From CAVVSQ01 sp963848825 (GTDB lineage Bacteria; Planctomycetota; Planctomycetia; Gemmatales; Gemmataceae), in the NCBI GenBank assembly GCA_963848825.1, contig CAWKFA010000005.1, positions 62,001 to 126,000 of the forward strand: DNA of 64,000 bases, written 5' to 3'. The notes beneath the pieces were generated by a model. That model ran no database searches. It was not told the origin of the DNA and worked only from the letters and a program-made list of their open reading frames with translations. Made by a program: the position numbers and the translations under genes. Positions 47,993 to 59,206 of this stretch are shown here, piece after piece (the first letter of the stretch is position 1; every line of letters starts with the position of its first letter).

Positions 47993-48933
47993 ATGAAAAC
48001 TCTCGCCGAGCTGCAGGCCGTTTACCATCTGCCGTTGCCGGAACTAATGTTTCGCGCAGCTTCCGTGCATCGCCAGCACCACGACGCGGCCGACATCCAG
48101 CGCTGTGCCCTCTTGAGCGTCAAGACGGGAGGCTGCGCCGAGGATTGTGGCTATTGCGCGAAGCGCGCACTTCAAGACGGCAGTGCCGGCCACGCCGCTC
48201 ATGAGTGTCGACGACGTCCGCGCCAGGGCGATTCAGGCCAAGGAGCGGGGTGCGACCCGTTTCTGCATGGGCACAGCCTGGCGCGAACCCAAGGACGGAC
48301 CGCAATTCGAACGCATTCTCGACATGGTCCGCGTCGTGCGCGACCTCGACATGGAAGCATGCGTCACCCTCGGCATGCTCTCGGCCAAACAGGCCGAGCG
48401 ACTGGCGGAGGCGGGCCTGACAGCCTACAACCATAACCTCGATACGTCGCGCCGCCATTATCCCAACGTGATCACCACGCGCACCTACGACGAGCGCCTG
48501 CGCACCCTGGCGGAAGTTCAAAAGGCCGGCATAGCAGTTTGCTGTGGCGGCATTCTCGGCATGGGCGAAAATGAGGACGATCGCTTGATGCTGCTTGCTG
48601 AGCTGGCGCATCTCGAGCCGCCGCCCGAAAGCATTCCGATCAACTGCCTGGTGCCAATCGCCGGCACGCCCCTCGAAAACGCTCAACCCGTCGATGGGGT
48701 CGAACTCGTTCGCCTGGTAGCGACGACGCGACTCGCCTTCCCCAAGGCGCGCGTACGCCTCAGTGCGGGACGCGATAAAATGAGCCGTGAGCTGCAAATT
48801 CTCTGCTTCCTCGCCGGCGCCAACTCCATCTTCTTCGGCGACAAGCTGCTCACCGCGCCCAATCCGGATGCCGATGGCGACGCCGACCTCTTTCGCGATG
48901 GGGCTGCCGGTTTTCCAGACGAGCGCGTCATGA
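47993..48933 (+). CDS. bioB: Biotin synthase BioB (two frameshifts)
   Basis: Radical-SAM enzyme inserting sulfur into dethiobiotin. MKTLAELQAVYHLPLPELMFRAASVHRQHH, the cluster motif KTGGCAEDCGYCA (CxxxCxxC), and after a two-base loss near 48158 HFKTAVPATPLMSVDDVRARA, TRFCMGTAWREPKDG, EACVTLGMLSAKQAERLAEAGLTAYNHNLDTS, GIAVCCGGILGMGE, ARVRLSAGRDKMS and NSIFFGDKLLTAPNP. An extra base in the GGGGC near 48902 removes the natural end (DGLPVFQTSAS, TGA at 48931-48933) and makes the frame run into bioF. Restored, stop and next start overlap as ATGA. First gene of the biotin operon. Confidence 0.93.
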
Positions 48934-50038
48934 ACCTGGAAGAGCGGTGGCAGGCTCACCTCGAAGGGCTGCGGCGCCAGGGCCGTTATCGCCAGCTTCA
49001 CCAGCCCCGCGGCATCGACTTTTCGTCCAACGATTACCTCGGCTACGGCAAGCTTTTCCAGAAGAATGTCGCTGAGTTGTCACGTAGCGGCCAGGCCTCG
49101 CGGCTGCTGCGTGGCCATCACGAGATTTGGGATGAAGTCGAAACCGAACTGGCTGCCTGGCATGGCGCCGAGGCCGCCCTGATGATGACCAGCGGCTATG
49201 TGGCCAACGAGGGTCTCCTGTCCACGATCATCGAGCCGCACGACTGGGTGGCTTCGGACGAATTCAATCACGCATCGATCATCGACGGCTTGAGGCAAAG
49301 CAAGGCGGAACGCTATATCTTTCGGCATAACGACGGCGTCCACTTTCTCGATGGCGTCGCCGGAGCGAAACAGGCGCCAGGGCCCGGCCGGCACCTTTTT
49401 CTCGTGACCGAGTCGTTGTTCGGCATGGAAGGAGACGCAGCTTTCCAGCGCCTGTTGACTGACCCTGACGTTTTCACGATCGTCGACGAAGCGCATGCGA
49501 CAGGGTGCCTGGGTGCGGGTGGGGTCGGCCTGGTGAGCAAGGAGTTGCGCGCGCGAATTACGTGCAGGCGACGGTGCATACTGGCGGCAAGGCCCTCGGT
49601 GTGGCCGGCGCGTATATTTGTTGCTCGCGCCTGCTCAAGGAGCTCTTGATCAACCGCTGCCGACACTTGATCTTCACGACCGCCCTGCCGCCGGCGCTGG
49701 GTTCGTGGTGGCTCGATGCCTTGCAGCGCATGCGCCAGGACCAGGTCGCGCGCGATCGTCTCCAGGAGAATACCCATACCTTCCGACAGGCGCTGCGCCG
49801 CCACGGCATCGAACCGGCGGGAGAACACTACATTGTGCCTATTGTCATTGGCGACGATGCCGCCGCCGTGCACGCCGCCGACGCGCTGCAGCGCCAGGGC
49901 TTCGACGTGCGCGCCATCAGGCCCCCAACGGTCCCGCCAGGTACAGCCCGGCTGCGCGTGGCCATCCACGCCGACCATGCGCAAGCTACCCTGATCGCGC
50001 TCGCGGACGCCATCGCCCTTACCCTCCAACTCAAATAA
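48930..50038 (+). CDS. bioF: 8-amino-7-oxononanoate synthase BioF (one frameshift)
   Basis: PLP enzyme condensing pimeloyl-ACP/CoA with alanine. MNLEERWQAHLEGLRRQGRYR, IDFSSNDYLGYG, GSGxSRLL-type SGQASRLLRGHHEIWDEVE, MMTSGYVANEGLLSTII, SDEFNHASIIDG and FTIVDEAHATGCLG. After a change near 49553, VHTGGKALGVAGAYICCS with the PLP-binding Lys, then FTTALPPALGS and the C-terminal domain. About 370 aa. It overlaps bioB by four bases and is followed by bioD at 7 bp. Confidence 0.92.
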
Positions 50039-50045
50039 CTCCTCC

Positions 50046-50700
50046 ATGATGACCGATTTGCTCATCCTTGGCACGGACACCGATGCGGGCAAAACTACCT
50101 TCGCCCTTTTGTGGCTGGCGGCATTTGGAGAGGACTATGTTTATTGGAAGCCGGTCGAAACCGGCCCTTCCGACACCAGCAGCATCGCCTCGTTGGTGCC
50201 GACGGCACGCATGGCCCCTCAATTGCAAACCTTTGGCAAGCCCGTGGCACCGCCGTTGGCGGCTCGCGAAGAAGGTAAAACCATAGCCTCCGCCGCAGGG
50301 CTTGCCGCCCAGCGCCCCGCTTCCCCCGTTTGCTTATCGAATCGTTCGGCGGCCCTTTTTCCCCGCTAAACGAGTCGGAACTGCAAATCGCTCTCATCCG
50401 CGCTCGATTGCCCTTCCATCCTGGTGGCCAATTCCTCGTTGGGCGTCATCGGCAGGACCTTACAGTGTCTGGAGGCGCTCGAGGGGCACGGCCATCAGCC
50501 TGCCGCCGTCGTTCTCATGGGCCCAAGCGATGCCTATGCAATGGAACAAATTCGCCGCCACCGACCGCACGTGTGGGTAAGCGCCCTGACGCCGCCCGCC
50601 GAATGGACTCCGGCCGGCATCGGGCAGAGCGCTGCTGAACAGCGCCGCGGAGCTGGCGCTTCTGCGAGAAAGCCTGTCTTTCAGGGAGACCGCCACGGAC
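50046..50700 (+). CDS. bioD: Dethiobiotin synthetase BioD (several frameshifts)
   Basis: ATP-dependent ring closure of 7,8-diaminopelargonate. P-loop ILGTDTDAGKTTFALLWLA, the KPVETGPSD motif, then in other frames LLIESFGGPFSPLNESELQIALIRA, LVANSSLGVIGRTLQCLEALEGHG and VVLMGPSDAYAMEQI. Changes are needed near 50310, 50415 and 50625. The frame that restores the C terminus (RALLNSAAELALLRESLSF) continues without a stop into bioA, so the end is approximate. ATGs at 50046 and 50049 are equivalent starts. Confidence 0.85.
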
Positions 50701-51949
50701 CTCGTCGCGCGTGACCAGGTGGCCGTCTGGCATCCCTACACCTCATTGCGTGAGGTGGAGGCACCGCGGGTTTGCGTCGGCGCCCGCGATGAGTTTTTGT
50801 ATTTGGCGGATGGTACTTGCCTGATTGACGGCATCTCGTCATGGTGGACCATCTTGCATGGGCATCGCTATCCGCCGCTGATGGCGGCCTTGCGGACCGC
50901 CGCGGCCGTGATCGATCATGTCCATTTCGCCGGTATCACGCACTCCGCCGCGGTGGAGTTGGCCGAGTTATTGCTGAGTACCATGCCCTGGCGCGGCGGG
51001 CGGGTCTTCTATTCGGACAATGGCAGCACAGCGGTCGAAGTGGCGCTCGAAAATGGCGTACCAGTATTGGTGCCATAAAAATGAGCCCCAACGGACGCGG
51101 TTTGTCGGCTTCGAACATGCTTACCATGGGGACACCTTCGGCGCGATGGCGGTCGGCCGCGATCCGCTGTTTTTCGGGCGCTTCGAGCCGCTGCTCTTCA
51201 ATGCGGCACTCCTGCCACTCGACGAAGATAGTCTGGACGCTTACTTGCGTGCTCACGGTGACTCGGTGGCCGCCGTCATCCTGGAACCGCTCGTGCAGGG
51301 AGCCGGCGGCATGCGCATGCACAGTGCCGAGAAACTGCGAGCGCTCTGTCGCCACGACCCAAAAGCACGGCGTGCTGTTCATCGCGGACGAGGTAATGAC
51401 CGGAGGCGGCCGGCTCGGGCCACTGTCGGGCGCACCAGGCGGCAAGCATCGCGCCGGACCTGATCTGCGCGGCAAAAACGTTGGCGGGTGGCATATTATC
51501 GCTGGCCGCGACCCTGGCGGCGCCGCATGTCGTCGCTGCGTGGGACACCGACGACCGCGGCCAAACCTTTTTCCATGGGCACTCGTTTACCGCCCATCCG
51601 CTGGCATGCGCGGTCGCGGTCGCCAACTGGAAGATGTTGACAGCCGCGCCGTTGGCGGCACCGGCCGCCATGGAGGCCTTCTGGCTAGATTCGTTGCGGA
51701 ACTTGCAAAACGACGCTGCGCGTCAAAGAAGTGCGTGCCTGTGGTTCCATCGTCGCGGTGGAGCTAAATGTAGAAGGGGGCTATCTCGCCGGCGTGGCCG
51801 CGCACCTGCGGCATGCGTGCCTGGCCCATGAAGTCCTGCTGCGGCCGCTGGGAAACGTGCTCTACGCCCTGCCCCCGCTGGCCACAGGGCTAGCATCTCT
51901 GGAACGGATCGCGCACGCGATGACCATGGCCGTGCAATCGATTCCCTGA
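50701..51949 (+). CDS. bioA: DAPA aminotransferase BioA (several frameshifts)
   Basis: PLP/SAM-dependent adenosylmethionine-8-amino-7-oxononanoate aminotransferase. DLVARDQVAVWHPYTSL, DGISSWWTILHGHRYP, THSAAVELAELLL, VFYSDNGSTAVEVAL, then KMAYQYWCHK, FVGFEHAYHGDTFGAMAVG, VILEPLVQGAGGMRMH, VLFIADEVMTGGGRLG, ICAAKTLAGGILSLAATL (PLP Lys), FFHGHSFTAHPLACAVAVAN, and the tail EVLLRPLGNVLYALPPL to the stop at 51949. At least five frame changes. The in-frame GTG at 50719 is a possible start but lies after the conserved DLVARDQ. Confidence 0.87.
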
Positions 51950-51972
51950 GAACGTTTCGGACACCTTTTTCC

Positions 51973-52239
51973 TCACGCGGCGAGGCGACCCGGATCGGGT
52001 GCTTCGCTCAGGCGCGTTTCCGCGGTACGTTCCCCATTGCAGTTGTAGAACAGAATACGATTTTCATCGCCTGCCCAGACGGCATAGGTCTTTTGCAGGC
52101 GTGGCCCCTGGGCTTGAAAGAACAGGCCGCAAGGCACGCCGCGCCGCGTAATGATTGCCTTCAACAGGGGTGTTTGCAGGGGGTCGAGACAATCCGGTTC
52201 GCATAATTTGTTGCAGAACATGTTGTGATAGTTGTTCAA
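51973..52239 (-). CDS. Small hypothetical protein
   Basis: 88 codons read from a TTG at 52239 (MNNYHNMFCNKLCEPDCLDPLQTPLLKAIITRRGVPCGLFFQAQGPRL...YAVWAGDENRILFYNCNGE). An ATG-started frame from 52267 (MESVACLPTFEQLSQH) crosses it, so the real start may involve a frameshift. The C-terminal strand pattern looks genuine. No family recognised. Confidence 0.5.
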   Translation of the reverse strand: MNNYHNMFCNKLCEPDCLDPLQTPLLKAIITRRGVPCGLFFQAQGPRLQKTYAVWAGDENRILFYNCNGERTAETRLSEAPDPGRLAA

Positions 52240-52368
52240 ACGTTGGCAGACATGCGACGCTTTCCATTACGTGTTAACCTCTCAGAAGTAGAATCAAGCG
52301 TCCCCGCGGTCCTTTATCGGCTCAAAGGTCGGCGGGATAGAGCCCGGAAAAATGATTCAAGGCAAGAT

Positions 52369-52840
52369 TTACCACTTGCGTAGTTGGCGCAAGGTTTCGT
52401 AAAGGACAATGCCGGTGGCAGTGGCCAGGTTGAGACTGCGGACTTTGCCGGAGTGCATCGGAATAGTCAATGCGCGACTGCCGAGCTGCGCAATCATATC
52501 CTTGGGCAGTCCATGCGTCTCATTGCCGAATAAAAGACAATCTCCCTCGCGATAGTCGACTTGTGTGTAGCTGGTGGTCACATGAGCGCTAAAACCGAAA
52601 ATCCGTTCCATATCGCCGCCTTGCACTGCACCGCGCTTCTTCAAAATGGCTAAAAGATTCATGCAGACGAATGTCCACGGCATCCCAGTAGTCGAGGCCG
52701 GCACGACGCAGCGAACGATCATCGATGAGAAAGCCCAGGCGTCCGATAAGGTGCAAGGCCGTGTTCGTCGCCGCGCACAGGCGGGCAATGTTGCCGGTAT
52801 TCGGCGGGATCTGCGGCTCCAGTAGCGCGATGTGCATCAT
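52369..52840 (-). CDS. trmL: tRNA (cytidine/uridine-34 2'-O)-methyltransferase TrmL (one frameshift)
   Basis: SPOUT-fold methyltransferase acting on the wobble base of tRNA-Leu. MMHIALLEPQIPPNTGNIARLCAATNTALHLIGRLGFLIDDRSLRRAGLDYWD, then after a change near 52655 CLLFGNETHGLPKDM and IPMHSGKVRSLNLATATGIVLYETLRQL, the knot motifs of the TrmL/SpoU family. About 157 aa, normal length. Transcribed alone. Confidence 0.92.
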
Positions 52841-53133
52841 GGGTTCACCTGGGAAGTAAAAAGTGGCCGCACGCCGAAAAGGTCCCGATGCCCCTTCCGA
52901 TCGTAGCGATTAATCCGTCTCCAGGGCCTGTTCGGTCATACGCCCGGGGTTTTTCGCGTAAACCATGCCATGGGCATTCCTCGCTGGACCGTTTCCGAAG
53001 GTAGGATGCGGTGGAATGCGCGCCGTGCATGTCTTATTGGTCGGCGCCGCACGCGCCTAGCCTTGGACTGTCCTAGCCTTGGACTGTGCGTCGCGGAAGT
53101 TTGTCTCGATACACCCCGGAAGCTCAGGTCGAT

Positions 53134-55397
53134 ATGGCTGACAAAGGTGGCGCTGGACGCACTGATCTCCTGGCACTCGGCCTCTTCCTGCTTGGTCTGG
53201 TCGTATCCCTGGCCGTCTTCAGTGCCGAGCATGCCGTCAAACTAGCGGTGCCATCGAATAACTTGCTCGGCCCGTTTGGCGACTGGCTGGCGGGTGAACT
53301 TCATCAGACGCTGGGCAGCACCGTGCCTGTATTTCTGGCGGCCTGGTTCGTGCTCGTTATATTCCTTTTGATGCGCAAGAGCTGGGGCACCTGGGGCCTG
53401 CGGCTTTCGGGCTGGCTCATGCTGCTGCCGTGCGCGGCCATTACCGCCGATTATTTAGGCCCCGAGTGGCTCTCCGGCCCCGTGGTGGGCAGCGGCGGCG
53501 CCGTGGCGCCTGGCTGCGTGGCTTACTTGAAGAGCAGTTTTCGCCGCTGGGCAGCGGCTTCATCCTTGGCGGTGGTTTCGCGCTGGGCCTCATGATGGCA
53601 ATTGGTTTTATCCTGCGCCATATGGCAGTCGGCCTGTGGCTCATCGTTCGCGGGCCCATTCGTGTTCTTGGCAAGATGTTTAGAAGAACGGCGAAGCCTG
53701 CGCAGCCCGCTCCCCGCGCGGAACGAAAGCCCGCCAGGCCCAAGGTGGACGACACCAAGGACATACCGATCCATCGACCCACGCACGTGCCGCCCAAACA
53801 TGACGAGGAAACCAAGCCCGACATCAACCTGAGCGTGGAAGCAGCCAAGCCCCCGGTGGTGGTGCGCCCGCGCCGGCGCCGACCGAGGAACAACGGTTCG
53901 AGGACTACGAGCTGCCACCCATGACTCTGCTGGAGGACCCCGAGCCCTTTCCCTTCGACGAACATGATCAAAAGCTACGCGAGCGGGCGACGCTGCTGGA
54001 AAAAACCTTCCGTGATTTCGAGCTGAACGTGCGCGTGGTCGGCATCAATACGGGGCCGGTAATCACGCAGTACGAAATCGCCCTGGAAACCGGCATGCGC
54101 GTCAACAAGATCACCAACCTCGGCGACGACCTCGCCTTGCACATGCGCGTGCCGAGCGTGCGCATCGTGGCGCCCATACCGGGCAAAAACACCGTCGGCA
54201 TTGAAGTGCCCAATGAAAATCGGGCCAATGTCCGCCTCAAGGAAGTCCTCCTCGGGGCCGGCCGCAAGCTTGCCAAGACCAAGATCCCCCTCTTTCTCGG
54301 CAAAGACACCGAGGGCCGGCCCCTGGTCTACGATCTGGCCGATATGCCGCATTTGCTGATCGCCGGCAGCACGGGCACCGGCAAATCCGTTTGCATGAAC
54401 GCCATCATCCTGAGCATGTTGATGACGCGCCGTCCCGACGAGATCAAGATGATCATGATCGATCCCGAAAATGACGGAAATGACGGAGTACGGCAAGATT
54501 CCTCATCTGATGCATCCCGTCGTCAAGGACATGAAAAAGGCCGAGGCGATTCTGGCGTGGGCGGTTGACAAGATGGAAGAACGCTACGACCTGCTCAGCC
54601 GGGCACGGGTGCGGCATATTTCTTCCTACAACGAGCTGGGCCGGGCCGAAATCGAGCGGCGTTTGCAGCCGGACGAGGAAGAAGCCAAAAAGCTGCCCGA
54701 GAAGATGCCCTATATCGTCATCCTGGTGGACGAGCTCAACGACCTCATGATGCTGCTCAAACGAGAGGTCGAAGGGCATATCATTCGCCTGGCCCAGAAA
54801 TCGCGTGCCGCCGGCATTCACCTGGTGTTGGCCACGCAGAAGCCGACCGTCGATGTGATCACCGGCCTCATCAAGTCGAACTTGCCTGGCCGTCTTTGCT
54901 TCAAGGTTTCCAGCCGTTCGGATAGCCGTGTCGTACTGGACGAGATGGGCGCCGACAAACTGCTCGGCAAGGGGGACATGCTATTTCTCCAGCCGGGTAC
55001 CAGCATTCTGATGCGTGCTCAGGGGACCTACGCGAGCGACCGCGAAATCACCGCGGTGGTCGGGCATCTGGAAACGGAAGAGCCCTGTTATGCCGCCGAA
55101 CTCATCCAGCTCAAAACGTCGGGGGACGGCAACGGCACCGCCCTGGAAAAACTCCGTAGCCGCGACGAGGTTTACGAGCAGGCCATCGAGGTCGTCGTCC
55201 GTGAGGGACGTGGCAGCGTCTCGCTCTTGCAGCGCACCCTCGGCATTGGTTACGGACGGGCGGCGCGCCTCATCGACTTCATGGCGGAGGATGGCATTGT
55301 CGGTACCTATAACGGCAGCAACGCCCGCGAAGTTCTGTTCACCTGGGAAGACTGGGAGCAAATGAAATCGGGCGGGCAACCCGCACGCGCCTGCTAG
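53134..55397 (+). CDS. ftsK: DNA translocase FtsK/SpoIIIE (three frameshifts)
   Basis: Septum-located DNA pump for chromosome segregation. N-terminal membrane domain of about four helices (LLALGLFLLGLVVSLAVFS, VPVFLAAWFVLVIFLLM, LSGWLMLLPCAAITADYL, LGLMMAIGFILRHMAVGLWL), a short Pro/Lys linker, then alpha/beta motor (GPVITQYEIALETGMRVNKITNL, IAGSTGTGKSVCMNAII as Walker A, PYIVILVDELNDLMM as Walker B, GIHLVLATQKPTVDVITGLIK) and the C-terminal winged-helix gamma domain (SLLQRTLGIGYGRAARLIDFM). Frame changes near 53500, 53915 and 54468. The linker is short for the family. Start at 53134 chosen ahead of the first helix; a longer frame opens at 53086. Confidence 0.92.
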
Positions 55398-55514
55398 CAT
55401 CTAAGCTCCGCACACCCCTTTCAACGCAGGCGCACATGACCTCGTCAGGATTGACTCCCAATCCCTTTCCTCTTACCCTGTCTTGATATCTCCTTTTTCC
55501 TACGGGAAGCTCTC

Positions 55515-56767
55515 ATGGCTCGTTATTTGTGGGCGGTTTCGTTGTTGTTGGTCCCCGCCAGCATGCATGCCGGCGAGCAATCGATCGCGAAGCTGCGCTC
55601 ACCCGTTGGCACGGTGCTCGTGCGCGGCAGTGATCAGGAGCTGGCGCACGCCCATGCTGTTTGATGCTGTTCCAGCCGGCGTCCAACTGGTGACGCTGCC
55701 TGGCGCCCGTGGCATATTGGAGTTCAAGGAAGGGGACATGCGTCTGGTATTGGCGGGCAATCTCGACTTCACCTCCTCGCCGGCCATGGAAAGTGTCGTC
55801 ACCCTGCACCCGGCCAGCGCCGGTCAGGACCTTGAATTCACGCTCGATCGTGGCCGTGTGCTGGTCGAGAACCACAAGGAAAGCGGCGCCCTAAAAGTCC
55901 GTGTGCGCATTCACGGCAAGGACCTCGATTTCGCGCTGCTCAATAGCAAGACCTCGGTTGCTCTGGAGCTATTCAGCCGCTGGTCGGCGGGAGCACCGTT
56001 TCTCAAACAGCCCAAGGCCGATCACAAGCCCGTCGGTGATTTCATCTTCTTGGTGCCGGCGGGCAGCGCGACGCTCGAGCTCAACCAGCAGCCTCAAGCG
56101 CTGGAGGGCCCGGTGATGGTTCATTTCAACACCCTGCAAGGCATGCAAGGACCGCTTGCACTCAAAGCGGCCCCGACCTGGGTCAAGCCCGCGGCGGACC
56201 CGCCCGTCAAGGTGAAAACGCTCGAGGCTGCCGGCGAGAAACTTCGCCGCGCGCCTCGCGGAACAGGGCGTCCAGCCAGCGCTAACCAAGGCGCAGGCCA
56301 GCACCGATAGCGCCCTCCGCATCATGGCTGCCTATGCCGGCGTGGCCCTCGACGAGCCAGCGGCCGGCGTGGCCGCCCTTTATGATGATAAGTCCGCCGA
56401 AGTTCGCACCGCCGGCATCACTTCCCTGGAACACTACATTGGCCGGGGCGCGGTGGAAGATGTGCGACTCTACAAGGTTCTCATGGCCAGACAGATCAAA
56501 TCGGGCCAGGCCAGCATCATCATGGAAATGCTCCACGGCCTGGGCTCCGAGGCGCGCCTGCGTCCGGAGACCTATGAAACCCTGATCACTTATCTTGAAA
56601 ATGAGCAACTCGCCATCCGTGAGCTGGCGTCGCGGACGCTGCGAACACTTGTTCCTCAGGGACAAAACATCACGTTTGATGCGGCTTCGGCACCCGAGGC
56701 GCGGGCGCGTGGCCAGGCGAGCTGGCGCAAGCTTATTCCCGAAGGCAGCGTTCCCAAAATGCCCTGA
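55515..56767 (+). CDS. Secreted FecR-like/HEAT-like hypothetical protein (two frameshifts)
   Basis: Signal peptide MARYLWAVSLLLVPASMHAG, then a beta-rich part (SPVGTVLVRGS; after a change near 55655, VTLPGARGILEFKEGDMRLVLAGNLDF) similar in rhythm to FecR-type domains. After a second change near 56245 a helical-repeat part follows (DEPAAGVAALYDDKSAEVRTAGITSLEHYIGR, ENEQLAIRELASRTLRTLVPQG). About 415 aa. Envelope protein of unknown role; the fold labels are pattern-based. Converges with prmC at 3 bp. Confidence 0.62.
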
Positions 56768-56770
56768 AAG

Positions 56771-57653
56771 TCAGCCTGACCCGATGCGTTTGGCCTTGAG
56801 GACGCGCGGGTGCCCGGAATAGTCATGGATGGTAGGTGCCAGCTCATAGCCCGCAAGCTTGCCGATGCGCTCGCGCACGGCCTTTTCCTGGGGCGCTCCA
56901 ATTTCGACGAGAAGATAGCCTCCCGTCTCCAAACGCGTGCTGGCCTGCTCGATAAGTCGCTGGAAAACCGCGAAACCGTCCGGGCCGCCATCCAGAGCCA
57001 GGTGCGGCTCAAAATCGCGCACGCCCGGCGCCAGCGTCTTGATGGCATCATGCGCGAATGTAGGGCGGATTGCTTATGACGAAAGAAAATGTCTCTGAAG
57101 CGGGGACCGTTGCGAAAAGATCGCCCTGTAAAAAGCGAATGCGCTCCTTCACCTTGTGCTGGGCGGCATTGGCCTCGGCTACTTGCAGGGCGGCGGCACT
57201 TTGATCGGTGGCAGTGACCTGGAGGGCCGGCAAGCTCTTCGCCAGCGTGACGGCCAGATTGCCCGAGCCCGTGCCGATATCGATAAGGCGGCGCGGACCG
57301 CTCAGTGTTTTACTCAGCGCCAGGCACTCGAGGACCAGGTGTTCGCTGTCCGGCCTGGGAATCAGGACGGCGGGAGAGACCTGGAACTCCAGACCATGAA
57401 ACTCTTTCTTACCCACCAGATAAGCGACGGGGCACCCTTCAACGCGGCGGCGGATAAGCTCTTTGTATTTCTGCCGAACCTCCGGCGATGCTTCCTCCGC
57501 GAAACGTAAACCATAAAGATCGATGCGCTTGCACAGGGCCGCATGCGCCAGCAAGACTTCGGCATCCAGGCGCGGCGATTCGGCACCCTTCTGGGCCAGA
57601 TGCTTGGCCGTCCAATCCAGAAGGCCCCCAAGGGTCCAGCTTTGTTCACTCAT
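56771..57653 (-). CDS. prmC: Peptide chain release factor N5-glutamine methyltransferase PrmC (one frameshift)
   Basis: Methylates the GGQ glutamine of release factors. MSEQSWTLGGLLDWTAKHLAQKGAESPRLDAEVLLAHA, GCPVAYLVGKKEFHGLEFQVSPAVLIPRPDSE, IDIGTGSGNLAVTLAKSLP (SAM site) and FSFVISNPPYI (NPPY catalytic motif). After a change near 57035: DFEPHLALDGGPDGFAVFQRLI, GGYLLVEIGAPQEKAV and DYSGHPRVLKAKR. About 293 aa. It lies downstream of prfA, whose product it modifies, with a repeat cluster between them. Confidence 0.93.
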
Positions 57654-57688
57654 GCAATTGCCCGAGGATCGATAAAAACACGCTAACC

Positions 57689-57953
57689 TGTAGGGTGGGT
57701 CGAGCGTACTCGCGCTGACCCACCGAAACTCGCTCAGGCGGTGAATCTCCAATGTAGGGTGGCGTCGAGCGTACTCGCGCTGACCCACCGAAACTCTCTG
57801 TGAATCGGTGGGTCAGCGCGAGTACGCTCGACCCACCCTACAGGATACCCGCAGCAACTCCTTGCAACCTGTTACGCCGTCGTGACGGTTCCAGCTTCCA
57901 GACGCACACCGGGTTTCGGTGGGTCAGCGCGAGTACGCTCGACGCCACCCTAC
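57689..57953. repeat. Cluster of four hairpin units between prfA and prmC
   Basis: Four units of about 36-41 bp, each with a GGTGGGTC...GACCCACC stem: two in plus orientation (57689-57729, 57753-57794) and two inverted (57807-57842, 57912-57953). The last two are each followed by CAGGATACCCGC and by sequence matching the end of prfA, so the unit plus the prfA tail has been duplicated. The stretch 57654-57974 has no gene. Confidence 0.88.
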
Positions 57954-57974
57954 AGGATACCCGCGGCCACTCTG

Positions 57975-59056
57975 TTACGCGGTCGTGATGGTTCCAGCTT
58001 CCAGCCGTTGTTTCTTGTCGAAATCGCGCAGCGCCTGGATTACCTCATCCAGGTTGCCGGCGGTGATGGAGTCAAGCTTGTACAGCGTCAGGTTGATGCG
58101 ATGGTCGGTCAGCCGGTTTTGGGGATAGTTGTAGGTTCGTATGCGTTCGCTGCGGTCCCCCGAGCCGATGAGCGTACGGCGGGCCTCAGCCCTTTGGTTG
58201 TGGAGCGATTGTTGCTGCCGTTCGTAAAGCCGGCTGCGCAGGATGCGCATGGCCTGGTCGTAGTTTTTATGCTGGCTGCGCTCGTCCTGGCACTTCACTT
58301 CCATTTGTTCCGACGTGCCGCGTTTGTACCAGATGCGCACGGCGATTTCGGTCTTGTTCACATGCTGCCCCCCTGCCCCGCCGGCACGCATGCGCTCCCA
58401 TTCAATGTCGCTGTCCTTGACGTCCACTTGAACTTCGTCGGGCTCAGGGAGTATCGCGACCGTGGCCGCCGAGGTATGGATGCGGCCCTGGGTTTCCGTT
58501 TTGGGTACCCGCTGCACGCGATGGCCGCCACTTTCGTAGCGTATGTTGGGAAATACCTCATCGCCATTGATGCTGAAGACCACTTCTTTGTAGCCCCCCT
58601 GCTCGCCTGGACTGAAGGATATTTCTTCTACCTTCCAGCCGCAATTGCGGGCATACTGCGTATACATGCGGTAAAGATCACCGGCGAAGATGGCGGCCTC
58701 GTCCCCGCCCGTACCAGCCCGGATTTCCATGATCACGCTGCCGTAATCTTCACCTTCAGCCAGTAGCAAGTCCTCGAGGCGTTGGTGCAAAACGTGCTTG
58801 CGTGCGCAGGCTGACGACTTCCTCCTCGATCATGGCCCGCATTTCGGCATCGGCACCCGCGAGCAACGCTTCCGCCTGGGCGATCTCAGCCGTCAGGTTG
58901 TTGTACTCGACATAGGGTTTGACCATTTTGAGGAGCGCCGCCGTGCTCCTTGGCCAGCTTGGTATAACGGATTCGGTCCGCATTCACGGACGGCTCCGCC
59001 AGGAGCGTTTCCAGCTCGCCATGGCGATTCAGCGCGTTTTCAAAAGCGGGCCACAT
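57975..59056 (-). CDS. prfA: Peptide chain release factor 1 (two frameshifts)
   Basis: Reads UAA/UAG in the ribosomal A site. MWPAFENALNRHGELETLLAEPSV, then in a second frame MVKPYVEYNNLTAEIAQAEALLAGADAEMR, then MEIRAGTGGDEAAIFAGDLYRMYTQYA, the codon-recognition region VPKTETQGRIHTSAATVAILPE (PxT as in RF1), the GGQ loop MRAGGAGGQHVNKTEIAVRI and IRTYNYPQNRLTDHRINLTL. About 358 aa. Changes near 58945 and 58795. Sits between rpmE and prmC, the usual order. Confidence 0.95.
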
Positions 59057-59206
59057 GAATATTGATCCCGTTGGGGGCAAAAAGAGCCAGACCGGTGGGC
59101 AACTTCGAGAGAAATCTTCCGCTTGGATGGACCAACGCCATTGCCAAACAAAAAAAGCAAAAGGAAGTCCGTGCGACTTCCTTTTGCCTTGATGTATGGT
59201 CGGTAA

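Noticed and set aside
48147..49649. Apparent BioB-BioF fusion protein
   Set aside because: Removing one base in the GGGGC at about 48902 restores a normal BioB end and a TGA that overlaps the BioF ATG, so the fusion is an indel effect.
53050..53086. 16-bp tandem repeat (CCTAGCCTTGGACTGT twice) before ftsK
   Set aside because: Only two copies; no sign of regulatory symmetry, so it is left as a chance duplication.
57653..57788. N-terminal extension of PrmC to 57788
   Set aside because: The extra residues are encoded by the hairpin repeat units; the family start is the methionine at 57653.
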